Below the pieces are notes generated by a model. That model saw only the letters and a program-made list of their open reading frames with translations. It ran no database searches and was not told where the DNA came from. Source: Actinomycetes bacterium (GTDB lineage Bacteria > Actinomycetota > Actinomycetes > Actinomycetales > Cellulomonadaceae). From it: a stretch of 8,987 nt of DNA. The position numbers were made by a program, and so were the translations under genes. The DNA lies in contig JAEYNO010000229.1 in assembly GCA_023412515.1 (NCBI GenBank), positions 1 to 8,987 on the forward strand. The letters run 5' to 3'. This document shows, in pieces, positions 1 to 5,978 of the stretch (positions are counted from its first letter, which is position 1; every line of letters starts with the position of its first letter).

Positions 1-484
1 CGATGCGCGCGGTCACGGCCGGGTTCGACACGTGACCCGAGACGGTGGTGCGCGCCAGGCCCAGGCGGGTCGCGATGTACGCGTACTCGCGGTCGCCGTG
101 CGCGGCCTGGTTGAGGTTCATGAAGTCGAAGTCGATGGTGTCCCACGGCAGCTCGACGTTCGCCTGCGTGTGCAGGTGCAGCAGCGGCTTGCGCAGCAGG
201 TCCAGGCCCGTGATCCACATCTTGGCGGGGCTGAACGTGTGCATCCACGTGACGACGCCGAGCACCTTGTCGTCGGCGTTCGCGTCGAGCATCGCGCGGC
301 GGATCGCCTCGGAGTCCTTGAGGACGGGCTTCCAGACGACCTTCGCGGGCACGTCGCCCGACGCGTCCAGCGCCGCCGCGACCTCCTGCGACTGCTCGGC
401 GACCTGGCGCAGCGTCTCCTCGCCGTACAGGTCCTGCGAGCCGGTGAAGAACCAGATCTCCTGGTCCGGGTAGGCCTTGCTCAT
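1..484 (-). CDS. araA: L-arabinose isomerase, N-terminal part (cut by window start)
   Basis: Isomerises L-arabinose to L-ribulose in the cytoplasm, the first step of arabinose catabolism. The visible 161 codons start with MSKAYPDQEIWFFTGSQDLYG, matching the family N-terminus (E. coli AraA has a similar VWFVIGSQHLYG stretch). The family block WMHTFSPAKMWITGLDLL begins at about residue 80, followed by KPLLHLHTQ, LPWDTIDFDFMNLNQAAHG and a VSGH motif. The catalytic Glu/His residues lie in the missing C-terminal two thirds (the family is about 500 aa), so integrity cannot be judged. The ATG at 484-482 has a GAGGGAG Shine-Dalgarno just upstream on the minus strand. It lies 25 bp after the araD stop, so it is probably the third enzyme gene of an araB-araD-araA operon. 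Identity is secure. Confidence 0.96.
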   Translation of the reverse strand, partial: MSKAYPDQEIWFFTGSQDLYGEETLRQVAEQSQEVAAALDASGDVPAKVVWKPVLKDSEAIRRAMLDANADDKVLGVVTWMHTFSPAKMWITGLDLLRKPLLHLHTQANVELPWDTIDFDFMNLNQAAHGDREYAYIATRLGLARTTVSGHVSNPAVTARI

Positions 485-509
485 CGGTGCATCTCCCTCG
501 ATCGCCAGG

Positions 510-1220
510 TCAGTGCTGGCCGTAGACGTTCTGGTAACGGGCGTACAGCGAGTCGATGTCGCTCTGCGCGATCGGCAGCGGCTCGCCGAGCTGCCGGCTG
601 ATGTGGACGGTCCGGGCGACCTCCTCGACCATGACCGCGGCCTTCACGGCGGCCTTGGCGTCCTTGCCGATCGTGAACGGGCCGTGGTTGCGCATGAGCA
701 CCGCGGGGCTGCGCGACTCGCGCAGCGTCTCGACGATGCCGCGGCCGATCGAGTCGTCGCCGATGAGCGCGAACGGCCCGATCGGGATGTCGCCGCCGAA
801 CTCGTCGGCCATCATCGTCAGCACGCACGGCACGGGCTCGGCGCGCGCCGCCCACGCCGTCGCGTACGTCGAGTGCGTGTGCACGACGCCGCCCACGTGG
901 GGCATGTGCGTGTACACGTACGCGTGCGCGGCGGTGTCGGACGACGGCGCGCGGTCGCCCTCGATCAGGTTCGCGTCGAGGTCGCACACGACCATCGACT
1001 CGGGCGTCAGCTCGTCGTACGTCACGCCCGACGGCTTGATGACGAGCAGGTCGCGCTCGCTCGGGCCGGCGGGGTCGACGACGACACGCTGCGACACGTT
1101 GCCGGCGGTCCACACGACCAGGCCCCAGCGGGGCAGCTCGGCGTGCAGCGCGCTGACCTTCGCGCGCGCCGCGGCGACCTGCTCGCGGACGGCGGACGGG
1201 TAGGCGTCCAGGGAAGACAT
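510..1220 (-). CDS. araD: L-ribulose-5-phosphate 4-epimerase
   Basis: Converts L-ribulose-5-phosphate to D-xylulose-5-phosphate by a metal-dependent retro-aldol mechanism, feeding the pentose phosphate pathway. The protein is 236 aa; E. coli AraD is about 231. It belongs to the class II aldolase/adducin family. The zinc ligands are visible as H114 and H116 in the VVHTHSTYATAWA motif and H180 in MRNHGPFTIGKDA. Other family blocks are TAGNVSQR (38-45), IKPSGVTYDEL (61-71), PSSDT (92-96) and the C-terminal YGQ. The ATG at 1220-1218 is preceded by GGAGG about 4 nt upstream. It sits 102 bp downstream of araB and 25 bp upstream of araA, on the same strand. A fuculose-phosphate aldolase is a family alternative, but the HTHSTYATAWA block and the araA/araB neighbours favour AraD. 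Confidence 0.95.
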   Translation of the reverse strand: MSSLDAYPSAVREQVAAARAKVSALHAELPRWGLVVWTAGNVSQRVVVDPAGPSERDLLVIKPSGVTYDELTPESMVVCDLDANLIEGDRAPSSDTAAHAYVYTHMPHVGGVVHTHSTYATAWAARAEPVPCVLTMMADEFGGDIPIGPFALIGDDSIGRGIVETLRESRSPAVLMRNHGPFTIGKDAKAAVKAAVMVEEVARTVHISRQLGEPLPIAQSDIDSLYARYQNVYGQH

Positions 1221-1236
1221 CGGGCCTCCAGCGTCG

Positions 1237-1252
1237 GTGCCCGGGCGGGCAC
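1237..1252 (-). other. Short GC hairpin in the araB-araD spacer
   Basis: The spacer contains a perfect 6-bp inverted repeat, GTGCCC (1237-1242) and GGGCAC (1247-1252), with a 4-nt GGGC loop. No T-run follows in the minus-strand direction, so it is not a convincing intrinsic terminator. It could be an mRNA processing or stability element between araB and araD, or chance in 75% GC DNA. Confidence 0.25.
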
Positions 1253-1322
1253 GGGTGGTCCGGCGCGGTCGGCGCCGGTGCCGCGGCCCGCGTCGACGGG
1301 CCGCCGCTCGGTCGGGGTCGGG

Positions 1323-2918
1323 TCAGATCGCCTCGGTCGCGGCGCGCTCGATCGCGAGGCCGGCCGTGTAGCGCTCGAGGTAGGTGGCGTAGCCCGCGAC
1401 GTCGGCGGGGTCGGGCTCGACGACCTCGAGCTCGGCGTCCGCGAACACGCGCTGCGCGAGGTACGTGCCGAGGTCGGCGTCCCCGCCGTGCACGAGGTAC
1501 GCGGCGAGCACCGCGATGCCCCACGCGCCGCCCTCGCCGGCGGTCCGGCCGACGGCCACGGGCGCACCCACGGCCGCGGCGAGCAGCCGCTGCGCGACGC
1601 CCGCGGTCCGGAACATGCCGCCGTGCGCGAACATCGCGTCGACGCCCACGCCCTCGGCCGCGAGGATCCGCATGCCCAGGCTCAGCGTCGCGAACGCGCC
1701 GTACACCTGCGTGCGCATGAGGTTGGCGAGCGACAGGTCGCTGCCGGGCGTCCGGACGACCAGCGGCCGCCCCTCCTCCAGGCCCGTGATCGGCTCGCCC
1801 GACAGGTAGTTGTACGACAGCAGGCCGCCGCCGTCGGCGGCGCCCTCGAGGGCCTCGCGCAGCAGCACGCCGAACACCTCGTCGGGCGTGGCCTGCGCGC
1901 CGAGCGCGGTCGCGAACCGGCCGAACACGCCGGCCCACTCGCCGAGCTCGCTCGCGCCGTTGTTGCAGTGCACCATCGCGACGAGGTCGCCCGCGGGCGT
2001 CGTCACGAGGTCGATCTCGTGGTGCACGGTCGCGAGCGGCTTCTCGAGCACGACCATCGCGAAGATCGACGTGCCGACCGACGTGTTGGCGGTGCGTCGC
2101 GCGACCGAGTTGGTCGCGACCATGCCGGTCCCGGCGTCGCCCTCGGGCGGGCACAGCGGGATCCCGGCCCGCAGCGTGCCGGTCGGGTCGAGCAGCGCGG
2201 CCCCCTCGGCTGTGAGCGCGCCCGCGTCCTGGCCGGCGACGAGCACCTGCGGGAACAGGTCGCGCAGGCCGCCGGCCAGCCGGTCGCCCACGTGCGCGTC
2301 GAAGCGCGCGACGAGGTCGGCGTCGTAGTCGTGCGTCGCGGGGTCGACCGGGAACATGCCGGACGCGTCGCCGACGCCGAGGACCTTGCGGCCCGTCAGG
2401 CGCCAGTGCACGTAGCCCGCGAGGGTCGTGACGAAGCGGACGTCGGGCACGTGCGGCTCGGCGTCGAGGACCGCCTGGTGCAGGTGCGCGACCGACCAGC
2501 GCAGGGGGATGTTGTAGCCGAGCAGCTCGGTGAGCTCGGCGGACGCGGCACCCGTGGACGTGTTGCGCCACGTGCGGAACGGCACGAGCAGCTCGTCGGC
2601 GTCGTCGAACGCGAGGTAGCCGTGCATCATCGCCGAGACGCCGATGGCGCCGAGGGTCGCGGGCCGCACGCCGTGCTGCCGCTCGGCGTCGTCGAGGAGC
2701 TCCGCGACCGCGGCGCGCAGGCCCTCCCACACGGCCTCGAGCGAGTACGTCCACGTACGGTCGACGTACTGGTTCTCCCACGCGTGCCCGCCGGACGCGA
2801 GCGGCACGTGGTCCTCGCCGACCAGGACGGCCTTGATGCGCGTCGAGCCGAGCTCGATGCCGAGGGCCGTGCGGCCCTGCTCGATCGCGGTGCGCGCGTC
2901 CGTTCGCTGCTGCCCCAT
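1323..2918 (-). CDS. araB: FGGY-family carbohydrate kinase, probable L-ribulokinase
   Basis: Predicted to phosphorylate L-ribulose with ATP, the second step of arabinose use. The 531-aa protein has the FGGY fold: the N-terminal nucleotide/sugar domain begins ALGIELGSTRIKAVLVG (about 18-33), with GVSAMMHGYLAF and FRTWRNTSTG after it. PPEGDAGTGM carries the likely catalytic base D261. The C-terminal ATPase half shows AMVHCNNG, LLSYNYLSGEP and AHGGMFRT (about 430-437). It does not resemble E. coli AraB (566 aa) closely in the N-terminal motif. It resembles instead the alternative ribulokinase type found in Bacteroidetes and Actinobacteria arabinose loci and often annotated as ATPase or xylulokinase. 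The ATG at 2918-2916 has a strong GGGAGGGAG about 9 nt upstream. The araD and araA neighbours support ribulokinase over xylulokinase, but substrate is inferred from context. Confidence 0.88.
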   Translation of the reverse strand: MGQQRTDARTAIEQGRTALGIELGSTRIKAVLVGEDHVPLASGGHAWENQYVDRTWTYSLEAVWEGLRAAVAELLDDAERQHGVRPATLGAIGVSAMMHGYLAFDDADELLVPFRTWRNTSTGAASAELTELLGYNIPLRWSVAHLHQAVLDAEPHVPDVRFVTTLAGYVHWRLTGRKVLGVGDASGMFPVDPATHDYDADLVARFDAHVGDRLAGGLRDLFPQVLVAGQDAGALTAEGAALLDPTGTLRAGIPLCPPEGDAGTGMVATNSVARRTANTSVGTSIFAMVVLEKPLATVHHEIDLVTTPAGDLVAMVHCNNGASELGEWAGVFGRFATALGAQATPDEVFGVLLREALEGAADGGGLLSYNYLSGEPITGLEEGRPLVVRTPGSDLSLANLMRTQVYGAFATLSLGMRILAAEGVGVDAMFAHGGMFRTAGVAQRLLAAAVGAPVAVGRTAGEGGAWGIAVLAAYLVHGGDADLGTYLAQRVFADAELEVVEPDPADVAGYATYLERYTAGLAIERAATEAI

Positions 2919-2966
2919 CGCGTGCTGCTCCCTCCCCGGTCGTCGTCGCCCGGGTGTCGTGGTCGG

Positions 2967-2991
2967 GTCGGCCGGCGTGCGTTCGGCCGAC
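2967..2991 (-). promoter_or_regulatory. 8-bp perfect inverted repeat in likely araB leader
   Basis: GTCGGCCG (2967-2974) and CGGCCGAC (2984-2991) form a perfect 8-bp inverted repeat with a 9-nt spacer. If the promoter proposed just upstream is right, transcription would start near 2988, placing this dyad at the very 5' end of the araBDA transcript or at the start site. It may be an mRNA-stabilising hairpin or a second protein-binding dyad. No T-run follows, so it is unlikely to be the lacI terminator. Confidence 0.35.
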
Positions 2992-2994
2992 GTC

Positions 2995-3010
2995 ATGTTA
3001 ACGCTCACAT
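2995..3010. promoter_or_regulatory. LacI-family operator upstream of araB
   Basis: The 16-bp element ATGTTAACGCTCACAT is an imperfect palindrome with a central CG: half-sites ATGTTAAC and GCTCACAT agree at 6 of 8 positions. The central CG flanked by ATGT/ACAT arms is typical of LacI-family operators. It lies 77 bp upstream of the araB ATG and 22 bp after the lacI stop. It overlaps the proposed -10 box, so binding would be expected to repress araBDA. The most likely ligand-responsive protein is the LacI-family regulator encoded next door. Confidence 0.65.
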
Positions 3011-3024
3011 AGCCGTGGTGCCAG
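2995..3024 (-). promoter_or_regulatory. Putative araBDA promoter
   Basis: Read on the minus strand, CTGGCA (3024-3019) matches the -35 consensus TTGACA at 4 of 6 positions. An 18-nt spacer leads to TAACAT (3000-2995), a reasonable -10 box. The -10 lies inside the LacI-type operator. The predicted start is near 2988, leaving a leader of roughly 70 nt before the araB ATG. In such GC-rich DNA these are the only AT-containing promoter-like boxes in the gap. Confidence 0.45.
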
Positions 3025-3031
3025 CACCCGG

Positions 3032-4018
3032 TCAGACGTCCCGGCCCGACCCGGACGACGCGCGGACGACGAGCTCGGGTGCGATCGACGCGACCTCCGG
3101 CACGCGCCCGCCCATCGCCTCGACCAGCGCCGCGACGGCCCGCCGGCCGAGCTCGGCGAAGTCCTGCCGCACCGTCGTCAGCGGCGGCGCGTAGAACTCC
3201 GCGCCCGGCTCGTCGTCGAACCCCACGACCGCGACGTCCCGCGGCACGCGCACCCCCGCCTCGGCGAACGCCGCGAGCAGGCCCAGCGCGAGCTGGTCGT
3301 TCGCCGCGAACACCGCGTCCGGCAGCCCGTCGCGCACCAGCGCGCGACCCACCGCGAACCCGTCCGCCGCGCGCCACCCGCCCACGCGGTGCTGCGGGAC
3401 CGCCAGGCCCGCGGCCTCGTGCGCCTCCTGCCAGCCCCGCAGCCGGTCCCGCGCGTCGTACCACTCGAGCGGCCCCGCGACGTGCACGACCGTCCGCCGA
3501 CCCGACGCCAGCAGGTGCTCGGTCGCGAGCCGCCCGCCCGCCACCTGGTCCACCGCGACCGTCGGCACCGCGACGCCCTCGCGCCCCGACGTCACCAGCA
3601 CCACCGGCACGGGCGCCCGCACGTCCGCGACCGCGTCGATCGTGCCCGTGCTCGGCGCCACGACGACCACGCCGTCGACGCCCTGCGCGAGGAAGTGCTC
3701 GACCGCGTCGCCGACCTCGCGGCCGCTGAAGTCCCGCAGCGTCGCGACCGACACGTAGTGCCCCACGTCGCGCGCCGCACGCTCGATCGCGACCAGGGTG
3801 CTCGTCGGGCCGAACAGCACGGTCGCAGGCGTGATGACGCCGATCGTGCCGGTGCGCCGCGTCACGAGCGCGCGCGCCGCGAGGTTGGGCCGGTAGCCGA
3901 GCGTCGCGATCGCGTCGAGCACGCGCTCACGCGTCGCCGGGCGCACGCTCGGGTGGTCGTTGAGCACGCGCGACACCGTCTGGTGGCTCACGCCCGCGAG
4001 CGCCGCGACGTCGTTCAT
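3032..4018 (-). CDS. LacI-family transcriptional regulator, 5' end disrupted at the C/G junction
   Basis: A DNA-binding repressor predicted to control the adjacent arabinose genes through the operator at 2995-3010. The LacI helix-turn-helix reads MNDVAALAGVSHQTVSRVLNDHPSVR, followed by the hinge region TLGYRPNLAARALVTRRTGTIGV. A periplasmic-binding-protein-like ligand domain continues to the C-terminus, including HVAGPLEWYDARDRLRGW, VFAANDQLALGLL and VVGFDDEP. From the ATG at 4018-4016 the protein is 328 aa. LacI proteins normally have several residues before this Met, which sits where many relatives have Leu or Ile (E. coli LacI has TLYDVA). The in-frame upstream residues REGRPPA look native, so the true start probably lay upstream and was lost or scrambled in the C/G tract. 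The effector is probably L-arabinose or a derivative (inference). Confidence 0.88.
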   Translation of the reverse strand: MNDVAALAGVSHQTVSRVLNDHPSVRPATRERVLDAIATLGYRPNLAARALVTRRTGTIGVITPATVLFGPTSTLVAIERAARDVGHYVSVATLRDFSGREVGDAVEHFLAQGVDGVVVVAPSTGTIDAVADVRAPVPVVLVTSGREGVAVPTVAVDQVAGGRLATEHLLASGRRTVVHVAGPLEWYDARDRLRGWQEAHEAAGLAVPQHRVGGWRAADGFAVGRALVRDGLPDAVFAANDQLALGLLAAFAEAGVRVPRDVAVVGFDDEPGAEFYAPPLTTVRQDFAELGRRAVAALVEAMGGRVPEVASIAPELVVRASSGSGRDV

Positions 4019-4049
4019 CGCGGGCGGGCGACCCTCGCGGGACGCGCGG

Positions 4050-4119
4050 CCCCCCCCCCCCCGGGGCCCCCCCGGGGGGGGGGGGGGGGGGCCGGCCCTC
4101 CCCCCCCCCCCCCCGCGGG
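4050..4119. other. C/G homopolymer tract marking a probable chimeric join
   Basis: About 70 bp are almost pure C and G: C13 (4050-4062), G4, C7, G18 (4074-4091), a short mixed stretch with the only T at 4099, then C15 (4100-4114). On the left is high-GC actinobacterial DNA ending inside the start region of lacI. On the right, the stop codon of a proteobacterial binding-protein gene lies only 13-18 bp away. Poly-G runs of this kind are a known artefact of two-colour Illumina chemistry, and reads ending in them can be merged falsely by an assembler. I read this as an assembly artefact rather than a biological element. Exactly where true sequence resumes between 4115 and 4131 is unclear. Confidence 0.85.
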
Positions 4120-4131
4120 TGGTGGTGCTCG

Positions 4132-5301
4132 TCAGTCGATGAGCGCCCATTCGCCCTTGCGAATCTCGACCATGTAAAATGCGTCCGGCTTGAGGCCCAT
4201 GTGGTCCTTGGCCGACATGGTCACCATGCCGCCGGTGCCGATGAAGCTGGAGGTCTTCTCGATCTCGTCGCGCACCTTGGCCTTGTCGGTGCTGCCGGCC
4301 CGGTTGATGGCAGCCAGCGCGATCATCAGCCCGTCATAAGCGTGGCCGGCAAAGGCCGACGCCTCGCTCCTGAACGTGTCCTCGTAGATCTTCTTGAAGG
4401 TGGTCACCACCGGCTTCTGCGGGTTGGTGGCCGGAAGCTGGTCGGCGATCACCAGCCCGGAGGCGGGTAGGCGCACGCCCTCGCTGGCCGGGCCGGCGAG
4501 CTTGATGTACTCCTTGGACGCCACGCCGTGGCTCTGGTACAGCGGAAGGGATATCCCAAGCTGCTGGTAGTTGCGGGTGACGATGGCTGGCCCCTGGCCG
4601 AATCCGAAGTTGAACACCGCCTGCACGCCCGGCGCATTCTTCAGGCGAGTGAGCTGGGCGGTGACGTCCGGGTCCTTGGGCGAATAGACCTCGTCGGCGA
4701 CGATTTCGATGCCGAAGTCCTTCGCCACCAGCACCGACTGATCGTGGCCGGACTTGCCGAACCCGGCATCCTCGGAGATCAAGCCGACCTTGGTCAGGCC
4801 GCGCTTCTTCATGTCGGCGAACACCTTCTCCGCGGCGAGGCGGTCGGTGTGCGGAGTCTTGAACACCCACTTCTTCATCGGCTCGATGATCACCACCGCG
4901 CCGGCCAGCGAGATGAAGGGAATCTCCGCCTTCTCAACCAGCGGTACCGCGGCCATGGTGGTGGCGGTGGTGGTGCCGCCGATGATGAGGTCCACGCCGT
5001 CACTCTCGATCAGGCGCTTGGTGAAGCTGGCCGCCTTGTCGGCCGCACCCGCGTCGTCGTAGACGGTGAGCTGAAGCTTGCGCCCCTTCACCCCTCCCTC
5101 CTTGTTGATGCGGTCGGTGAACAACTCCAGCACCTTCTTCTCGGGATCACCCAGGAAGGAGGCGCCCCCCGTGACCGACAGGATGGCGCCGATCTTGATC
5201 GGCGGCTCCGCGGCATGGGAAGCAACAGGCTGAAGAGCCAGCGTGAACGCCAGTGCGCCTGCGCTGATGGTGGTCCGAAGACCGGATCCGTACGCCTTCA
5301 T
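4132..5301 (-). CDS. ABC transporter periplasmic substrate-binding protein (LivJ/HAAT type)
   Basis: A type I periplasmic binding protein that would capture a small substrate and deliver it to an ABC permease. At 389 aa its length is normal. A Sec signal peptide is visible: basic n-region MKAYGSGLR, a hydrophobic stretch to about residue 27 and a likely cleavage near SHA-A (residue 30). The mature part starts PPIKIGAILSVTGGASFLGDPE, typical of the branched-chain amino acid binding family. It is followed by FTDRINKEGGVKGRKLQL, VDLIIGGTTTATTMAAVPL and VGLISEDAGFGKSG. The ATG at 5301-5299 has GGAAGGAAG about 9 nt upstream, and a longer upstream in-frame start lacks a signal peptide. It is divergent from the oxidoreductase operon. 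Members of this family bind aromatic acids as well as amino acids, so an arylacetate, mandelate or phenylglyoxylate ligand is plausible but inferred. Permease and ATPase genes are not in the window. Its downstream terminator is lost at the join. Confidence 0.9.
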   Translation of the reverse strand: MKAYGSGLRTTISAGALAFTLALQPVASHAAEPPIKIGAILSVTGGASFLGDPEKKVLELFTDRINKEGGVKGRKLQLTVYDDAGAADKAASFTKRLIESDGVDLIIGGTTTATTMAAVPLVEKAEIPFISLAGAVVIIEPMKKWVFKTPHTDRLAAEKVFADMKKRGLTKVGLISEDAGFGKSGHDQSVLVAKDFGIEIVADEVYSPKDPDVTAQLTRLKNAPGVQAVFNFGFGQGPAIVTRNYQQLGISLPLYQSHGVASKEYIKLAGPASEGVRLPASGLVIADQLPATNPQKPVVTTFKKIYEDTFRSEASAFAGHAYDGLMIALAAINRAGSTDKAKVRDEIEKTSSFIGTGGMVTMSAKDHMGLKPDAFYMVEIRKGEWALID

Positions 5302-5348
5302 GGTGCTGCGCTTCCTTCCATTTTCTTTTGAGGATTGCAGCGGCAGCG

Positions 5349-5377
5349 GCATTGCTTGCTGGGCCAACGAACAATGC
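5349..5377. promoter_or_regulatory. 29-bp imperfect dyad, candidate regulator site
   Basis: Perfect outer arms GCATTG (5349-5354) and CAATGC (5372-5377) enclose further matching positions, including TGG/CCA around the centre at 5363. In all, 11 of 14 half-site positions are complementary. It lies between the divergent binding-protein gene and the oxidoreductase operon, just upstream of the proposed -35 box at 5381 and 48 bp from the binding-protein ATG. The placement, centred about 50 bp upstream of the predicted operon start, would suit an activator or a shared divergent regulator. An mRNA hairpin in the binding-protein leader is an alternative. Confidence 0.45.
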
Positions 5378-5380
5378 GAC

Positions 5381-5409
5381 TTGCATAAACCGCTTATTGG
5401 TACGATAAT
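5381..5409 (+). promoter_or_regulatory. Putative sigma-70-type promoter of the thioesterase-pad operon
   Basis: TTGCAT (5381-5386) keeps the TTG core of a -35 box. A 17-nt spacer leads to GATAAT (5404-5409), 5 of 6 to the TATAAT consensus. The region is the most AT-rich in the right half. Transcription would start near 5416, giving a leader of about 109 nt. Small inverted elements overlap the box: TTAT (5394-5397) with ATAA (5405-5408), and TAAT/ATTA within 5406-5417. They could be repressor contacts. Confidence 0.5.
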
Positions 5410-5524
5410 GCGTATTAAGCTGGACGCCAACAAAAAAAATGAGGATATTGATCCCAGAGCGATCATCCGAAGCCCGGAAAGGGCCCCTGCGCAAGATCCC
5501 GCAAAGATGGAAGGAAACACACCC

Positions 5525-5935
5525 ATGAAGCCCAGCCTGACCACCGGCATCGGCACCACCAAGCGCATCATCGTCGACCGCGACCGCACCATCGGGTTCA
5601 TGGGTGAGGAGGGGCGCGTTTACGCCACGCCGGAGTTGCTGCGCGACATCGAACAGACGTGCCGCGATTTCCTGCTGGAACATCTGGATGCCGACGAGGA
5701 CACCGTCGGCGCTCGTGTCGAGCTGGACCACACCGCTCCCACGCTGGCCGGGATGTGGGTGGAGATCACGGTGACGGTGGCGGAACTGCAGGGCCGCGCC
5801 GTGACGCTGGAGATCGTCGCCAAGGATCCCCTGGACACCATCTGCAAGGCGCGTCACGGCCGCTTCGTCGTCAGTGTCTCCAAGACGGTGGAGCGCCTGA
5901 AGGCGAAAGCCGAAAAGGCCAAGGCGCTCGCCTGA
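5525..5935 (+). CDS. FlK-like hotdog acyl-CoA thioesterase
   Basis: Predicted to hydrolyse an acyl-CoA thioester in the cytoplasm. The 136-aa protein fits the single hotdog domain of the fluoroacetyl-CoA thioesterase (FlK) family. The FlK triad (Thr42, Glu50, His76) maps to T35 in VYATPELL, E43 in RDIEQTC and H69 in LDHTAPTLAG, and the spacings of 8 and 26 residues are identical. The position equivalent to the FlK lid Phe36 is E29 here, so fluoroacetyl-CoA specificity is not expected. The C-terminal KTVERLKAKAEKAKALA is probably a charged helix. The ATG at 5525 is chosen because GGAAGGA (5509-5515) lies 9 nt upstream. Longer in-frame starts overlap the promoter or the divergent gene. It is the first gene of the oxidoreductase operon, so benzoyl-CoA or another aromatic or dead-end CoA ester is a reasonable substrate guess. 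Confidence 0.85.
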   Translation: MKPSLTTGIGTTKRIIVDRDRTIGFMGEEGRVYATPELLRDIEQTCRDFLLEHLDADEDTVGARVELDHTAPTLAGMWVEITVTVAELQGRAVTLEIVAKDPLDTICKARHGRFVVSVSKTVERLKAKAEKAKALA

Positions 5936-5960
5936 CCCCTGCCGTCACGCACCGCCGGGC

Positions 5961-5978
5961 GGACGCCTGCTGGCGTCC
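5961..5978 (+). promoter_or_regulatory. 7-bp perfect stem-loop before the gamma-subunit gene
   Basis: GGACGCC (5961-5967) and GGCGTCC (5972-5978) form a perfect 7-bp stem with a TGCT loop in the 59-bp gap between the thioesterase and gamma-subunit genes. No T-run follows, so it is not an ordinary terminator. It may be an RNA processing or stability hairpin that sets different expression for the thioesterase and the oxidoreductase. Confidence 0.5.

Noticed and set aside
477..3194. Very long plus-strand open frame (905 codons) opposite the arabinose genes
   Set aside because: It is antisense to araD, araB and part of araA, which are clearly recognisable. Its translation is Arg/Val/Ala-rich with no family motif. 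Long shadow frames are normal in DNA of about 75% GC.
4050..4119. G-quadruplex, recombination site or palindromic regulatory element
   Set aside because: The G18 and C15 runs could form structures, but the abrupt change of genome style on either side and the pure homopolymer make an artefact the simpler explanation.
3389..4177. Plus-strand frame crossing the C/G tract with a proline/glycine-rich end
   Set aside because: It is antisense to lacI and its low-complexity part is simply translated homopolymer. No plausible protein.
5408..5524. Upstream in-frame ATG (5408) for the thioesterase
   Set aside because: It overlaps the proposed -10 box and adds a charged, unconserved-looking extension. 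The ATG at 5525 has a good ribosome binding site.
5302..5601. Extended 489-codon start for the binding protein
   Set aside because: The extra 100 residues have no signal peptide and overlap the divergent promoter and the thioesterase gene. The ATG at 5301 gives a proper signal peptide and ribosome binding site.
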